A stretch of DNA of 64,000 bases. Source: a virus. The notes under the pieces are model-generated. The model did not search any database, was not told the DNA's origin, and worked only from the letters and a program-made list of their open reading frames with translations. The translations under genes and the position numbers were made by a program. Numbering within the stretch: the first letter of the stretch is position 1; each line of letters opens with the position of its first letter. The stretch is taken from IMG/VR virus record IMGVR_UViG_3300023174_000077, positions 1 through 64,000 of that record; one strand, 5' to 3'. Of this stretch, positions 1 through 6,554 are shown in pieces.

Positions 1-120
1 ATCATTAATTTAGAAATGTTTATCATAATTTTAATTTTTATAAAAGTAGTTTAATTTTTGGAATTGAGCAAATTTTAGATGTTAAAGTTTTGTGAAACTG
101 ATTGGCTCAGCTCCGCAGAT

Positions 121-202
121 GGTATTACTCACTCTGTGAGTCTATCGGAGATAGTAAATTGTGCACTATATGTAAAAAATAAATAGTGCACAATTTAATA
201 CC
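121..202. repeat. GTGCAC palindromic element, copy 1 (with inner insert)
   Basis: Inverted repeat. The left arm GGTATTA (121-127) plus AAATTGTGCACTAT (156-169) pairs with ATAGTGCACAATTTAATACC (183-202). The left arm is interrupted by 28 nt made of two small palindromes, CTCACTCTGTGAG (128-140) and CTATCGGAGATAG (142-154). The flank GGCTCAGCTCCGC (about 103-115) is the reverse complement of the flank on the other side of later copies. Confidence 0.85.
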
Positions 203-226
203 ATTTCGGACCGTTAGAGTTTGAAT

Positions 227-258
227 AAAAAAAAAGCACCCAATGGGTGCTTTTTTTC
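227..258. terminator. Bidirectional terminator downstream of the HTH gene
   Basis: Stem AGCACCC (235-241) / GGGTGCT (245-251) with an A-run on the left and a T-run on the right, so it can stop transcription from either side. It sits just past the stop codon of the 496-aa minus-strand gene. Confidence 0.85.
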
Positions 259-271
259 AAATATTAAAAAT

Positions 272-1762
272 TTAATGTTTTATTAGAATGTTTAACATAG
301 GTGAACTATCTGTATAACGATAAGCAAATATATTACTCGAATTAATAATAAATTTATCAACAAATTCGTTTTCAAAAGTTATTCGTTCCATATCAACTGA
401 ATAATCTATATTTAATAATTCATATAAAATATTTTTCACATGACTACAAATACTTAAGTTTTCAACACCCATTACAGATATTGTAAATAAAAAATATTTA
501 TCGGACAATAAAGTTTTTTGCTTATTAAATAAAGTTGTAATACGCTCTTTCTCTGAATTCCACCGACACATTAAATCAATATCCATAATAGGTTTTGGCT
601 GTGCCGCAATAATATCTCCAAATGTAATATTAATCTTTTCATCTATTAATTTTTTTGCCGTATTACATAATACATCAATATCAATTTCATGAGAATATAT
701 AAAATTATCACCTATGATATTTAATTTATGTAACATTTCGATATACCTTTCTGGTGTGGGGCCTAATAAAGTTAATATAGGTTTATTAACATTAGCAAGT
801 TTTGTATATAAATCTGTTTGCACATAATGTTTTCTTGGCGTATTAGAATATTCTTTTTTTAATTTAACATCATTCTTAATAGATAAAATTTGTTTATCTA
901 ATTTAGATATATCAAATTTTCTTATGTTTGCATCATAATTTAGCAATAAACGCTTTCTTTTTTCCGTTACTTGTTGAATCGAACGATGCCATTTTTTACA
1001 AAATTCATTATTATTAAAATCCTTAACAAGTATATCTAAATATTCCTCTTTTGACCATTTTTCACCAAACCTACTAGCAGTTAATGACGACTGATAATAT
1101 AATATTTTATGATGTACACCATGCCCAGTCTTATTTAGTATATTAGATATTTCTTTATATGTCATCCCCTCATCAAACAATTTTATAGCATGTTTTATTT
1201 CATTTAATGTCCAATGACAAGACGAAAATAATTCCTTAGCTTTTTTTGAATTACGCTTGGATTTTAAAGAAATATTTTCATTACGTTCCAAACGCTTTAT
1301 AGTGTTAATTTTATTCCTAACAATATTACCATTTATATTAAGCTCCCTTGTTATAGCTGGTATCGAAGCGTTAATTTCTAATAACCCTTTCAATTTGGCT
1401 TCAAGTTCATTAGTCCATTCAAAACGTGCTTTACTAGGTATGTCCAACCCTTTATATCTAACCAAATAAATACGTTTTTTAGTCAAAGCAGTTTTCGGTA
1501 AACTCATTAAATTAGAAATAGAACTAATTGATAAACCTTCTTTAAGATGTCCAATAAATGTGTTAACCAATTCTTCTGTCCATTCAACCGTAATATTGCC
1601 AAATTTTTCAACTCTAATGTTCCCTTGATTGATATGATATTGCTTTAAAATTAAAGTCTTTTCTGGTATTGATAAAATATCCGAAATATCTTTATAAGAC
1701 ATATTATTTTTACGATATTCTAAAAATAAATCTTCTGTTTCTTTTGTGAATACTTTTCCCAT
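272..1762 (-). CDS. Multi-HTH (SANT/Myb-like) DNA-binding protein with possible methyltransferase-like C-terminus
   Basis: A 496-aa protein that I do not recognise as a named family. Residues 1-270 contain about five copies of a helix-turn-helix-like unit. Four begin with a tryptophan (W61 WTEELV, W116 WTNELE, W184 WTLNEI, W236 WSKEEY) and continue with patterns such as GMTYKEISNIL; the first unit (MSYKDISDIL) has no Trp. Residues about 327-440 resemble a Rossmann methyltransferase core: LLGPTPERY as a degenerate motif I, an acidic YSHEID strand end, FGDI, then DIDLMC. Catalytic motifs are not clear, so activity is doubtful. It is the only large gene in the palindrome-rich 7.7 kb and lies between two palindromic elements. 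A role in binding these repeats is inference only. Confidence 0.8.
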   Translation of the reverse strand: MGKVFTKETEDLFLEYRKNNMSYKDISDILSIPEKTLILKQYHINQGNIRVEKFGNITVEWTEELVNTFIGHLKEGLSISSISNLMSLPKTALTKKRIYLVRYKGLDIPSKARFEWTNELEAKLKGLLEINASIPAITRELNINGNIVRNKINTIKRLERNENISLKSKRNSKKAKELFSSCHWTLNEIKHAIKLFDEGMTYKEISNILNKTGHGVHHKILYYQSSLTASRFGEKWSKEEYLDILVKDFNNNEFCKKWHRSIQQVTEKRKRLLLNYDANIRKFDISKLDKQILSIKNDVKLKKEYSNTPRKHYVQTDLYTKLANVNKPILTLLGPTPERYIEMLHKLNIIGDNFIYSHEIDIDVLCNTAKKLIDEKINITFGDIIAAQPKPIMDIDLMCRWNSEKERITTLFNKQKTLLSDKYFLFTISVMGVENLSICSHVKNILYELLNIDYSVDMERITFENEFVDKFIINSSNIFAYRYTDSSPMLNILIKH

Positions 1763-1852
1763 AATATTACAACAAAAATAGCCTTTCTTTTTAGACTAAC
1801 CAAATTACAAATGTTAAAGTTAAGTTAATGATTTGCACTCAGACGCTTCGGA

Positions 1853-1969
1853 ACATATAAAATTGTGCACGATATATTGTTTGGTTAAATACTCACTTCG
1901 TGAGATTCACGGAGTGAAAGCTCGCAAAGCGAGATTCGTTGAAAACGAATAGTGCACAATTTTATATGT
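1853..1969. repeat. GTGCAC palindromic element, copy 2 (longest)
   Basis: Outer arms ACATATAAAATTGTGCAC (1853-1870) and GTGCACAATTTTATATGT (1952-1969) are perfectly complementary. The 81-nt interior is a string of small palindromes: CTCACTTCGTGAG, TTCACGGAGTGAA, CTCGCAAAGCGAG and ATTCGTTGAAAACGAAT. Most of the 1763-2133 gap is this element; the rest is AT-rich with no visible gene. Confidence 0.9.
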
Positions 1970-2119
1970 CTATCTACCCGATTCGATTCACAAACAAATT
2001 AATTTTTTTAAATATAACTTTTATGAAATATTTATTTTTTTTTTATATAATGTAGAGCAAGATGCAGTGATAAATAATATATGCAAAAATAAAATATTAA
2101 CTAAATCTTTCAAAAAGAA

Positions 2120-2130
2120 TTAATATATAA
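2120..2130 (+). promoter_or_regulatory. TTAATATATAA motif (putative phage promoter)
   Basis: Exact TTAATATATAA ending 3 nt before the ATG at 2134. The same 11-mer precedes many genes elsewhere in the window, which suggests a phage promoter with very short leaders. Confidence 0.45.
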
Positions 2131-2133
2131 TCA

Positions 2134-2313
2134 ATGAAAGATTATTTAATTGATATATTACCAGAACTTAAAATTGCATTAAATATGCAATTAAATTATA
2201 TTAATGATATTCCACACCTAACATTAATAAAAACTGATGTAGAAACAATTACAATCATAGGTGATACTGAAATAACAACTTACCTAAATAAATTAATTAA
2301 TTTTGAAATTTAA
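2134..2313 (+). CDS. Hypothetical small protein (59 aa)
   Basis: Short ORF starting MKDYLIDILPELK and ending NKLINFEI. It has alternating charged and hydrophobic residues, no signal peptide and no membrane segment. Support comes from an upstream TTAATATATAA motif and a hairpin terminator directly after the stop. No family recognised. It is the first of a series of orphan small genes separated by palindromic elements. Confidence 0.55.
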   Translation: MKDYLIDILPELKIALNMQLNYINDIPHLTLIKTDVETITIIGDTEITTYLNKLINFEI

Positions 2314-2349
2314 ATGTTAAAATTTATTTTAAAATTTTAACATTTTTTA
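2312..2349 (+). terminator. Terminator after 59-aa gene
   Basis: Inverted repeat AAATGTTAAAATT...AATTTTAACATTTTTT overlapping the stop codon at 2311-2313 and ending in a T-run. The stem is AT-only. Confidence 0.6.
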
Positions 2350-2381
2350 TTTGGCTATTTCATTTACAATCAATACATTTG
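2350..2381 (+). promoter_or_regulatory. Bacteroidota-type promoter
   Basis: TTTG (2350-2353), 20-nt spacer, TACATTTG (2374-2381), matching the known TTTG / TAnnTTTG consensus of the Bacteroidota primary sigma factor. It lies 15 nt upstream of the ATG at 2397. Confidence 0.7.
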
Positions 2382-2396
2382 ATAAAACATTTCAAA

Positions 2397-2660
2397 ATGG
2401 CCAAACAAAAGAAATTAAAACTTGATTTCAGAATTTTATCTGACGTTAAATGCATTTGTGGCTGCAATAGATACATTAAACAAAATGTGATTGATAGAAA
2501 CCCAACAGCCAGAAATTGCTATTTGAGCCACCTACTCGCTCACGGTAAAACACAGATATTCGCAGGTGCCTCAACTGATATAAGAACAGGTATAAGAACA
2601 CCTCGTTATATAAACATTCGTGAAACATTAAATCATATTAAAAGAAAACAACTTGTATAA
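2397..2660 (+). CDS. Small Cys-containing protein, putative zinc-binding (87 aa)
   Basis: The start MAKQKKLK is chosen because a promoter -7 box overlaps the alternative upstream TTG at 2379. The protein is basic. The segment CICGCNRYI followed by NCYLSHLLAHG gives a C-x-C-x-C ... C-x3-H-x3-H spacing that could bind zinc. No family recognised. It stands alone between a terminator and a putative RNA gene. Confidence 0.65.
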   Translation: MAKQKKLKLDFRILSDVKCICGCNRYIKQNVIDRNPTARNCYLSHLLAHGKTQIFAGASTDIRTGIRTPRYINIRETLNHIKRKQLV

Positions 2661-2695
2661 TAACATTTTGTAAAAAAACATTTTGTTGAAAATTG

Positions 2696-2727
2696 TTTTG
2701 TAGTTTCAAAACTTTTTTTTATCTTTG
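2696..2727 (+). promoter_or_regulatory. Bacteroidota-type promoter of putative ncRNA
   Basis: TTTTG (2696-2700), 19-nt spacer, TATCTTTG (2720-2727). It is a strong consensus match with no ORF of useful length following it. Confidence 0.7.
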
Positions 2728-2729
2728 CA

Positions 2730-3042
2730 GTATAATAAGCAACAAGGACAAGAGCAGCAAATTAAATATTCAAACAATAAAATCGTAAATTTAAAAGTTA
2801 GCGTCTTGGGATAGCGCCGGTGGTACAATTAATTTAATAAAACCTTTTTCACACGCCACCGAAACACTAAAAATTGTCCTGCATAAAATTACTATACAGC
2901 AATTCTTAACAGGATACATTGGTTCAACTCCAAAAATAGTAATTTGATACTCATATTAAAACATTAAATTTGTTTAATGATTTTCATGTGTTTTTGGTTA
3001 CACAAAAAAACTCTTATTGAGCAATCATTAAGAGTTTTTTAT
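2730..3042 (+). ncRNA. Candidate structured non-coding RNA
   Basis: About 310 nt between a consensus promoter and a terminator, with no ORF worth calling. Complementary segments visible by eye: CGGTGG with CCACCG (around 2817-2865), GTCCTG with CAGGAT, and AAATTACTAT with ATAGTAATTT (around 2887-2945). Just inside the last pair is GGTTCAACTCC, which fits the tRNA T-arm consensus GGTTCRANYCC. The space between the arms is too short for a tRNA, so a tmRNA-like or T-loop RNA is possible. The family is unknown. Confidence 0.5.
3009..3042 (+). terminator. Terminator of putative ncRNA
   Basis: Stem AACTCTTA (3009-3016) / TAAGAGTT (3029-3036) followed by TTTTATTTTT. Confidence 0.8.
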
Positions 3043-3057
3043 TTTTATACAATTCTC

Positions 3058-3290
3058 CGTTACCAAAAAGTGTAACAAAAATATGTAACACATCTCATAT
3101 TATATTTTTTTCTTATATATCATCATATTTCTTTTTTATTTTATATTTAGTATTTGGTATTAAATATAATTAGGCTATGATAACTATCAATTTCATTAAT
3201 CTGAAATAGATTTACAATTTCAAAAAAATTTATGAAAAAATAAAAAAAACTTATCCACTTAATCCAACAATTTATCCACACTCGAAAATC
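3058..3290. other. AT-rich duplicated intergenic block A with DnaA-box-like site
   Basis: No gene. It contains GTTAC/GTAACA repeats, a 45-nt AT-rich stretch ending TTAGGCTATGATAACTA (3141-3185), and TTATCCACA (3272-3280), a perfect match to the DnaA-box consensus, with a weaker TTATCCACT at 3251. The same three parts recur in the same order at 5260-5445. Origin or regulatory function is a guess. Confidence 0.5.
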
Positions 3291-3301
3291 GAGCTATCAT
3301 A

Positions 3302-3490
3302 CATATTAAATTGTGCACGATTCGTTTTAAACGAAAGTATTTAAAATTATTTTATATAAATTATTTATATATGTTTCTGGTTAAAACCAAGAGATTTCTG
3401 GTTAAAATTCATATTAAATTGTGCACGATTCGTTTTAAACGAAAGTATTTAAAATTATTTTATATAAATTATTTATATATGTTTTTGGTT
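3302..3490. repeat. Two tandem half-elements (81-bp direct repeat, period 108)
   Basis: Unit 1 (3302-3382) and unit 2 (3410-3490) differ at one base by eye. Each begins CATATTAAATTGTGCAC and carries GATTCGTTTTAAACGAA, with no matching right arm. The 27-nt linker between them, with ACCAAGAGATTTCTGGTT, reappears inverted at 5540-5573. The ORF that spans these repeats is not credible as a gene. Confidence 0.85.
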
Positions 3491-3516
3491 TTTTACATCC
3501 GCACACATCCATGAAA

Positions 3517-3605
3517 CATATTAAATTGTGCACTATATAACCAATCATTTTCAGAAGGCATACCAAGCAAAGAAGTATTTAGTGAATAGTGCACAATTTT
3601 ATATG
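3517..3605. repeat. GTGCAC palindromic element, copy 4
   Basis: Left arm CATATTAAATTGTGCACTAT (3517-3536), right arm ATAGTGCACAATTTTATATG (3586-3605). It is followed by the recurring flank ATCGCCGGAGCTGAGA. The interior has no strong inner palindrome. Confidence 0.88.
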
Positions 3606-3627
3606 ATCGCCGGAGCTGAGACAATTT

Positions 3628-3686
3628 CTTTAACATAACATTAACAAAATAAATTTTGCCACTAAAAAATAATTAACTACTTTTAC
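3628..3686 (+). promoter_or_regulatory. Shared promoter block, copy 1
   Basis: A 33-nt block beginning CTTTAACATAAC and ending AAATTTTGCC (3628-3660) contains the -33 box TTTTG. A 19-nt spacer leads to TACTTTTAC (3678-3686). Nearly identical blocks stand before two other small genes (3970 and 4613), each with a 19-nt spacer. Confidence 0.7.
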
Positions 3687-3689
3687 ACT

Positions 3690-3863
3690 ATGATATTTAA
3701 TAATCCAATTCGTTCGGGAAAAGTAAGAAACGGTATCAATTGGTATCAGTATAAAAATGGAACTATTGTAATAGAAAAACAAAAATATATCTTTTATAGT
3801 ATAAAAGAAGCAATAGCTAAATATAGAAAACAATTTCCCAAATATAAAAAACTTTGTGTTTAA
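3690..3863 (+). CDS. Hypothetical small basic protein (57 aa)
   Basis: Starts MIFNNPIRSGKVRNG at an ATG 3 nt after the -7 box, so the mRNA is nearly leaderless. It is rich in Lys, Tyr and Ile, ending YKKLCV. The core NGINWYQYKNGTIVI looks like a short beta hairpin. No family recognised. Its own promoter, a following hairpin and a flanking palindromic element make it one cassette of the array. Confidence 0.65.
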   Translation: MIFNNPIRSGKVRNGINWYQYKNGTIVIEKQKYIFYSIKEAIAKYRKQFPKYKKLCV

Positions 3864-3878
3864 TGCCTCGATTTCGGA

Positions 3879-3904
3879 AGGCTTTCCTTTTCTAAGGAGA
3901 GCCT
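3879..3904 (+). terminator. Hairpin after 57-aa gene
   Basis: AGGCTTTCC (3879-3887) / GGAGAGCCT (3896-3904), one mismatch. There is no clear T-run, so it may act only as a weak terminator. Confidence 0.45.
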
Positions 3905-3913
3905 AAATAATAT

Positions 3914-3933
3914 ATAGTGCACAATTTTATATG
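3914..3933. repeat. Right half of GTGCAC element (orphan)
   Basis: ATAGTGCACAATTTTATATG with the usual downstream flank ATCGCAGGAGCTGAGA, but no left arm upstream. It is a half element. Confidence 0.75.
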
Positions 3934-3969
3934 ATCGCAGGAGCTGAGATTCTACGAGCAATAAAATAG

Positions 3970-4028
3970 CTTTAACATAACCTTAACAAAATAAATTTTG
4001 CCGAACAATAATAATAACCTATTTTTAC
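3970..4028 (+). promoter_or_regulatory. Shared promoter block, copy 2
   Basis: The 33-nt block CTTTAACATAACC...TTTTGCC (3970-4002), a 19-nt spacer after TTTTG, then TATTTTTAC (4020-4028). Confidence 0.7.
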
Positions 4029-4044
4029 ACAAAATTAAAAACTT

Positions 4045-4410
4045 ATGAAATATTTAGGTGTAGACATTTACAAAACTTCAACATATAATAGTTGTCCTCT
4101 AAATTATTCAGACAAATTTACCAAATTTGTTATTGAGTGTGAAAAAGGCAATTTATCAAAAGAAGATATTGAAGGTTACGCCATTATAAGAATTGTAAAG
4201 GGTAATTTGCCAAATACGCTAAAAGCGGTAATCATAGACCCAACTACAAATCAAAAATTAGTTTTAAATAAAGCCGTAGAAATGTTTGGCGGATATTACG
4301 TTGTAACATCAGATTCAAGGTTTAGCGAATTATGTAAAGCAATTTTAGGATTAGATATTCATTTTAGTTATCCAATCCCTTTACACGACAGATATGAATA
4401 TGTAAATTAA
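4045..4410 (+). CDS. Hypothetical protein (121 aa)
   Basis: A cytoplasmic-looking alpha/beta protein starting MKYLGVDIYKTSTYN. No signal peptide, membrane segment or recognised motif. The middle part, with AVIIDPTTNQKLVLN, looks like a small beta-sheet domain. It has its own promoter block (3970-4028) and a strong terminator (4431-4461), so it is a one-gene transcription unit between palindromic elements. Confidence 0.8.
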   Translation: MKYLGVDIYKTSTYNSCPLNYSDKFTKFVIECEKGNLSKEDIEGYAIIRIVKGNLPNTLKAVIIDPTTNQKLVLNKAVEMFGGYYVVTSDSRFSELCKAILGLDIHFSYPIPLHDRYEYVN

Positions 4411-4430
4411 TATATTCTCACATATAGTGA

Positions 4431-4461
4431 AAAAAGTCGCTCATTTGAGCGACTTTTTTTT
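4431..4461 (+). terminator. Terminator
   Basis: Stem AGTCGCTCA (4435-4443) / TGAGCGACT (4446-4454) followed by eight Ts. Confidence 0.9.
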
Positions 4462-4502
4462 GTGCATTTCATGCACACGATTCATGAGGGCATCGATGGG
4501 AA

Positions 4503-4584
4503 ATATTAAATTGTGCACTATTCGTTTTCAACGAATCTCACAAAGTGAGTATATGGTTATATAATATAGTGCACAATTTAATAT
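4503..4584. repeat. GTGCAC palindromic element, copy 6
   Basis: Arms ATATTAAATTGTGCACTAT (4503-4521) and ATAGTGCACAATTTAATAT (4566-4584), perfect. The interior has inner palindromes ATTCGTTTTCAACGAAT and CTCACAAAGTGAG. Right flank GATCGCCGGAGCTGAGA. Confidence 0.92.
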
Positions 4585-4612
4585 GATCGCCGGAGCTGAG
4601 ATGATAAAATCG

Positions 4613-4671
4613 CTTTAACATAACCTTAACAAAATAAATTTTGCCAGCACATTATAATAAACTACTTTTAC
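4613..4671 (+). promoter_or_regulatory. Shared promoter block, copy 3
   Basis: The 33-nt block 4613-4645 is identical to copy 2. After TTTTG (4639-4643) there is a 19-nt spacer and then TACTTTTAC (4663-4671). Confidence 0.7.
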
Positions 4672-4689
4672 ATCACAAATAAACAAATA

Positions 4690-4869
4690 ATGAATATAGA
4701 AACACACATAAAGAACATTAAACCAGGAGACACTATCCTATTCAATAACGTCCCAACAACCGTCACAGAAAAAAATATTAAATATGACAAATTTATAGGC
4801 AAAACTTTATTTGGTGACTCTTACAATTTAGGAACTAAACTCGTTATTAAAATCACCTCTGATAAATAA
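4690..4869 (+). CDS. Hypothetical small protein (59 aa)
   Basis: Starts MNIETHIKNIKPGDTILFNN and ends KLVIKITSDK. The pattern KPGDTILFNNVPTTVTE followed by beta strands suggests a small beta-barrel (SH3- or OB-like). No family recognised. It lies 18 nt after the -7 box and 11 nt before the next gene, so the two form a small operon. Confidence 0.65.
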   Translation: MNIETHIKNIKPGDTILFNNVPTTVTEKNIKYDKFIGKTLFGDSYNLGTKLVIKITSDK

Positions 4870-4880
4870 CATTTTGTAAT

Positions 4881-5198
4881 ATGTCACTCCACACAGAATA
4901 TATCAAAATAGAAAATATAGAAGTAAAATTCTCCATCCATTTCAATAGAAATAAAATCAATTATTTCACATATGAAAAAATTGATATAGGTTACCGTGTT
5001 TCAGCAACACCAGTCAAACGAACACAAGATAAAAATATTACAATCGAGGAATCCGTAGCTTTCAGTGGATTTGCAGATACCTTATTGATAGCCGAGAGGC
5101 AAAGCAAAAAAAGACTTGAAGAAGCAATCAAAATACTCAATGATAGAAAAGAAAAATATATAAATTGGTTTAAAGAAAAATATAATCTTAAAACTTAA
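4881..5198 (+). CDS. Hypothetical protein (105 aa)
   Basis: Second gene of a two-gene unit that starts at the promoter block 4613-4671. Starts MSLHTEYIKIENIEV. The first half is predicted beta-rich, the last 45 residues (AERQSKKRLEEAIKILND onward) a charged amphipathic helix. No signal peptide or recognised motif. Followed by a terminator. Confidence 0.75.
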   Translation: MSLHTEYIKIENIEVKFSIHFNRNKINYFTYEKIDIGYRVSATPVKRTQDKNITIEESVAFSGFADTLLIAERQSKKRLEEAIKILNDRKEKYINWFKEKYNLKT

Positions 5199-5232
5199 AC
5201 GCTGTTATTTGTTTTTTGTGACCATAAATAAA

Positions 5233-5256
5233 GACCCCTTTTCTAAGGGGTTTTTC
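5233..5256 (+). terminator. Terminator
   Basis: ACCCCTTTTCTAAGGGGT hairpin with a T-run, directly after the 105-aa gene. Confidence 0.85.
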
Positions 5257-5259
5257 TTT

Positions 5260-5445
5260 ATGTTACACTTTTTTGTAACATTTTTAATATTATAATTTTT
5301 CTTAATACGTTATTATATTTTGGTTTTATCTTATATTTAATGCTTTATATTAAATATAATTAGGCTATAATAACTACTCGCTCAATCATTACACAATGTA
5401 TAAAAAAATTCTAAAAAACAAAATTTATTTTATCCACACGAACTG
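5260..5445. other. AT-rich duplicated intergenic block B with DnaA-box-like site
   Basis: Second copy of the block at 3058-3290: inverted repeat TGTTACA / TGTAACA (5261-5280), the AT-rich stretch ending TTAGGCTATAATAACTA (5331-5376) and TTATCCACA (5430-5438). A third, more diverged block (6650-6829) keeps only GTAACA/TGTTAC and a TTTCCACAG. No gene seen. Confidence 0.5.
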
Positions 5446-5452
5446 TAGCATC

Positions 5453-5594
5453 ATATTAAATTGTGCACTATTCGTTTCCAACGAATCTCACTTCGTGAGT
5501 ATATATTTATAGTATATATAGTGCACAATTTAATATAAATTTTTACCAGAAATCTCTTGGTTTAACCAGAAACAAATAGTGCACAATTTAATAT
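5453..5594. repeat. GTGCAC palindromic element, copy 7, plus extra right arm
   Basis: Left arm ATATTAAATTGTGCACTAT (5453-5471) pairs with ATAGTGCACAATTTAATAT (5518-5536). A second identical right arm follows at 5576-5594. Inner palindromes are ATTCGTTTCCAACGAAT and CTCACTTCGTGAG. The segment between the two right arms (5540-5573) is the inverted copy of the linker at 3373-3407. Confidence 0.9.
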
Positions 5595-5719
5595 AATTTC
5601 GAAGCCTGTTTTTATGAGTTTTTGTTTTTTAAAAATTTTTAAAGCACTGTTTCAATACAGTGCTTTTTTTTATGCATTCACTCAAGCATCGAATCGACCT
5701 GAATCGACATCGAAAAGTA
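5593..5719. other. Gene-less cassette (empty version of the next cassette)
   Basis: Left 39 nt (5593-5631) match 5769-5807 except two bases, and right 75 nt (5642-5716, including terminator AAGCACTG...CAGTGCTT) match 6084-6159 with a few changes. The promoter and gene found between these parts in the next cassette are missing and replaced by about 10 nt. Confidence 0.8.
5641..5672 (+). terminator. Orphan terminator
   Basis: AAGCACTGTTTCAATACAGTGCTT followed by Ts. No gene upstream within its cassette. Confidence 0.75.
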
Positions 5720-5770
5720 ATATTAAATTGTGCACTATATAACTATATAATATAGTGCACAATTTAATAT
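5720..5770. repeat. GTGCAC palindromic element, copy 8 (short)
   Basis: Arms ATATTAAATTGTGCACTAT (5720-5738) and ATAGTGCACAATTTAATAT (5752-5770) with a 13-nt loop. One of the two minimal forms, without inner palindromes. Confidence 0.92.
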
Positions 5771-5805
5771 AATTTCTAAGCCTCTTTTTATGAGTTTTTG
5801 TTTTT

Positions 5806-5833
5806 TAGTTTCAAAAAAATATTCTTATCTTTG
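5806..5833 (+). promoter_or_regulatory. Host-type promoter
   Basis: TATCTTTG at 5826-5833, with TAGTTTCAAAA about 20 nt upstream, as also seen before the ncRNA promoter. The -33 box is less clear than at other sites. Confidence 0.55.
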
Positions 5834-5855
5834 TTAAACACAAAAAACAAATATT

Positions 5856-6056
5856 ATGAATTGTCAAAGATGTGATAATCAAGAAGCCAAAAGCTTAACT
5901 TGCTCACGCTTCAATACACAAATGATTTGCAACACTTGCGAACAAAAAGAAAAACAACACAAAGACTATCAAAAAGCGTATGATACTGAACTCAACGAAG
6001 TTAAAAAGGGCAACTATAACTTTGAAGGGATCGGTTTACCTGACGATTTAAAATAA
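5856..6056 (+). CDS. Conserved-type zinc-ribbon small protein (66 aa)
   Basis: Two Cys pairs, CQRC near the N-terminus and CNTC about 25 residues later, suggest a zinc ribbon. The rest is a charged helix ending KGNYNFEGIGLPDDLK. From memory, similar small proteins with a C-x2-C pair, FNTQMIC and a GN(Y/F)NFEGIG tail occur in plasmids and phages, with no function known to me. It is a single-gene unit with a host-type promoter and the terminator at 6084. The neighbouring cassette lacks this gene but keeps the flanks. Confidence 0.8.
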   Translation: MNCQRCDNQEAKSLTCSRFNTQMICNTCEQKEKQHKDYQKAYDTELNEVKKGNYNFEGIGLPDDLK

Positions 6057-6078
6057 TTTATAAAAAATTAATATATTA

Positions 6079-6113
6079 AAAAAAAGCACTGTTTCAACAC
6101 AGTGCTTTTTTTT
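6079..6113 (+). terminator. Terminator
   Basis: AAGCACTGTTTCAACACAGTGCTT with A-run before and T-run after. Confidence 0.88.
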
Positions 6114-6162
6114 ATGCATTCAACTCAAGCATCGAATCGACATGAATCGACATCGAAAATTA

Positions 6163-6214
6163 ATATTAAATTGTGCACTATATGTTTTTAATTATATAGT
6201 GCACAATTTAATAT
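6163..6214. repeat. GTGCAC palindromic element, copy 9 (short)
   Basis: Arms ATATTAAATTGTGCACTAT (6163-6181) and ATAGTGCACAATTTAATAT (6196-6214), minimal loop. It is preceded by TCGAATCGACATGAATCGAC, also seen before copy 8. Confidence 0.92.
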
Positions 6215-6354
6215 GATCGCGTAGCTAGGGTCTAACATTAGCCCTCATTTGTATTAAACTCGTTTGTAATTTTTTCATTTGCGAAAAATAAATACAAAAA
6301 TTAATATATCTCAACTAACAAACTGATTTAACTTTTTCTTAACTTTTTCTTACC

Positions 6355-6362
6355 TATCTTTG
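6355..6362 (+). promoter_or_regulatory. Host-type promoter -7 box
   Basis: TATCTTTG ending 15 nt before the ATG at 6378. Upstream sequence has repeated TTTAACTTTTTCTTAAC. The -33 box is not clear. Confidence 0.55.
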
Positions 6363-6377
6363 TTAAAACAAAAAAAA

Positions 6378-6554
6378 ATGAAAACCATAACAATATTATT
6401 TTTCTTATTTGGACTATTCTCCACATATAAGATTAAAAAAGAATGTGGCGAATGGAAACATTTTAATATAAATGAAGTTTCTCTTATATATAATGTCGGA
6501 TTTATATTAGGTATTATAATATTGTTCGTACTGATAATTAAATACTTACCGTGA
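6378..6554 (+). CDS. Small membrane protein (58 aa)
   Basis: The start MKTITILFF is preferred because the longer reading would begin at a TTG inside the promoter -7 box. The first 15 residues (ITILFFLFGLF) and residues about 33-55 (VGFILGIIILFVLII) are hydrophobic, giving two membrane segments, or a signal anchor plus one segment. The middle KIKKECGEWKHFN is polar. No family recognised. One-gene unit. Confidence 0.7.
   Translation: MKTITILFFLFGLFSTYKIKKECGEWKHFNINEVSLIYNVGFILGIIILFVLIIKYLP

Noticed and set aside
2887-2950. tRNA gene (GGTTCAACTCC T-arm with flanking stem)
   Set aside because: Only about 21 nt lie between the 5' stem and the T-arm, too little for D and anticodon arms.
3302-3490. 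Possible CRISPR array (two direct repeats of 81 bp with a 27-bp linker)
   Set aside because: Only two units, the repeat is longer than the spacer, and the units are halves of the local palindromic element.
3311-3514. 67-aa ORF across the tandem half-elements
   Set aside because: Its sequence is the same peptide twice because it reads through the direct repeat; no promoter or ribosome site of its own.
3630-3833. 67-aa ORF on the minus strand
   Set aside because: It is antisense to the 57-aa gene at 3690-3863, which has a good promoter and start.
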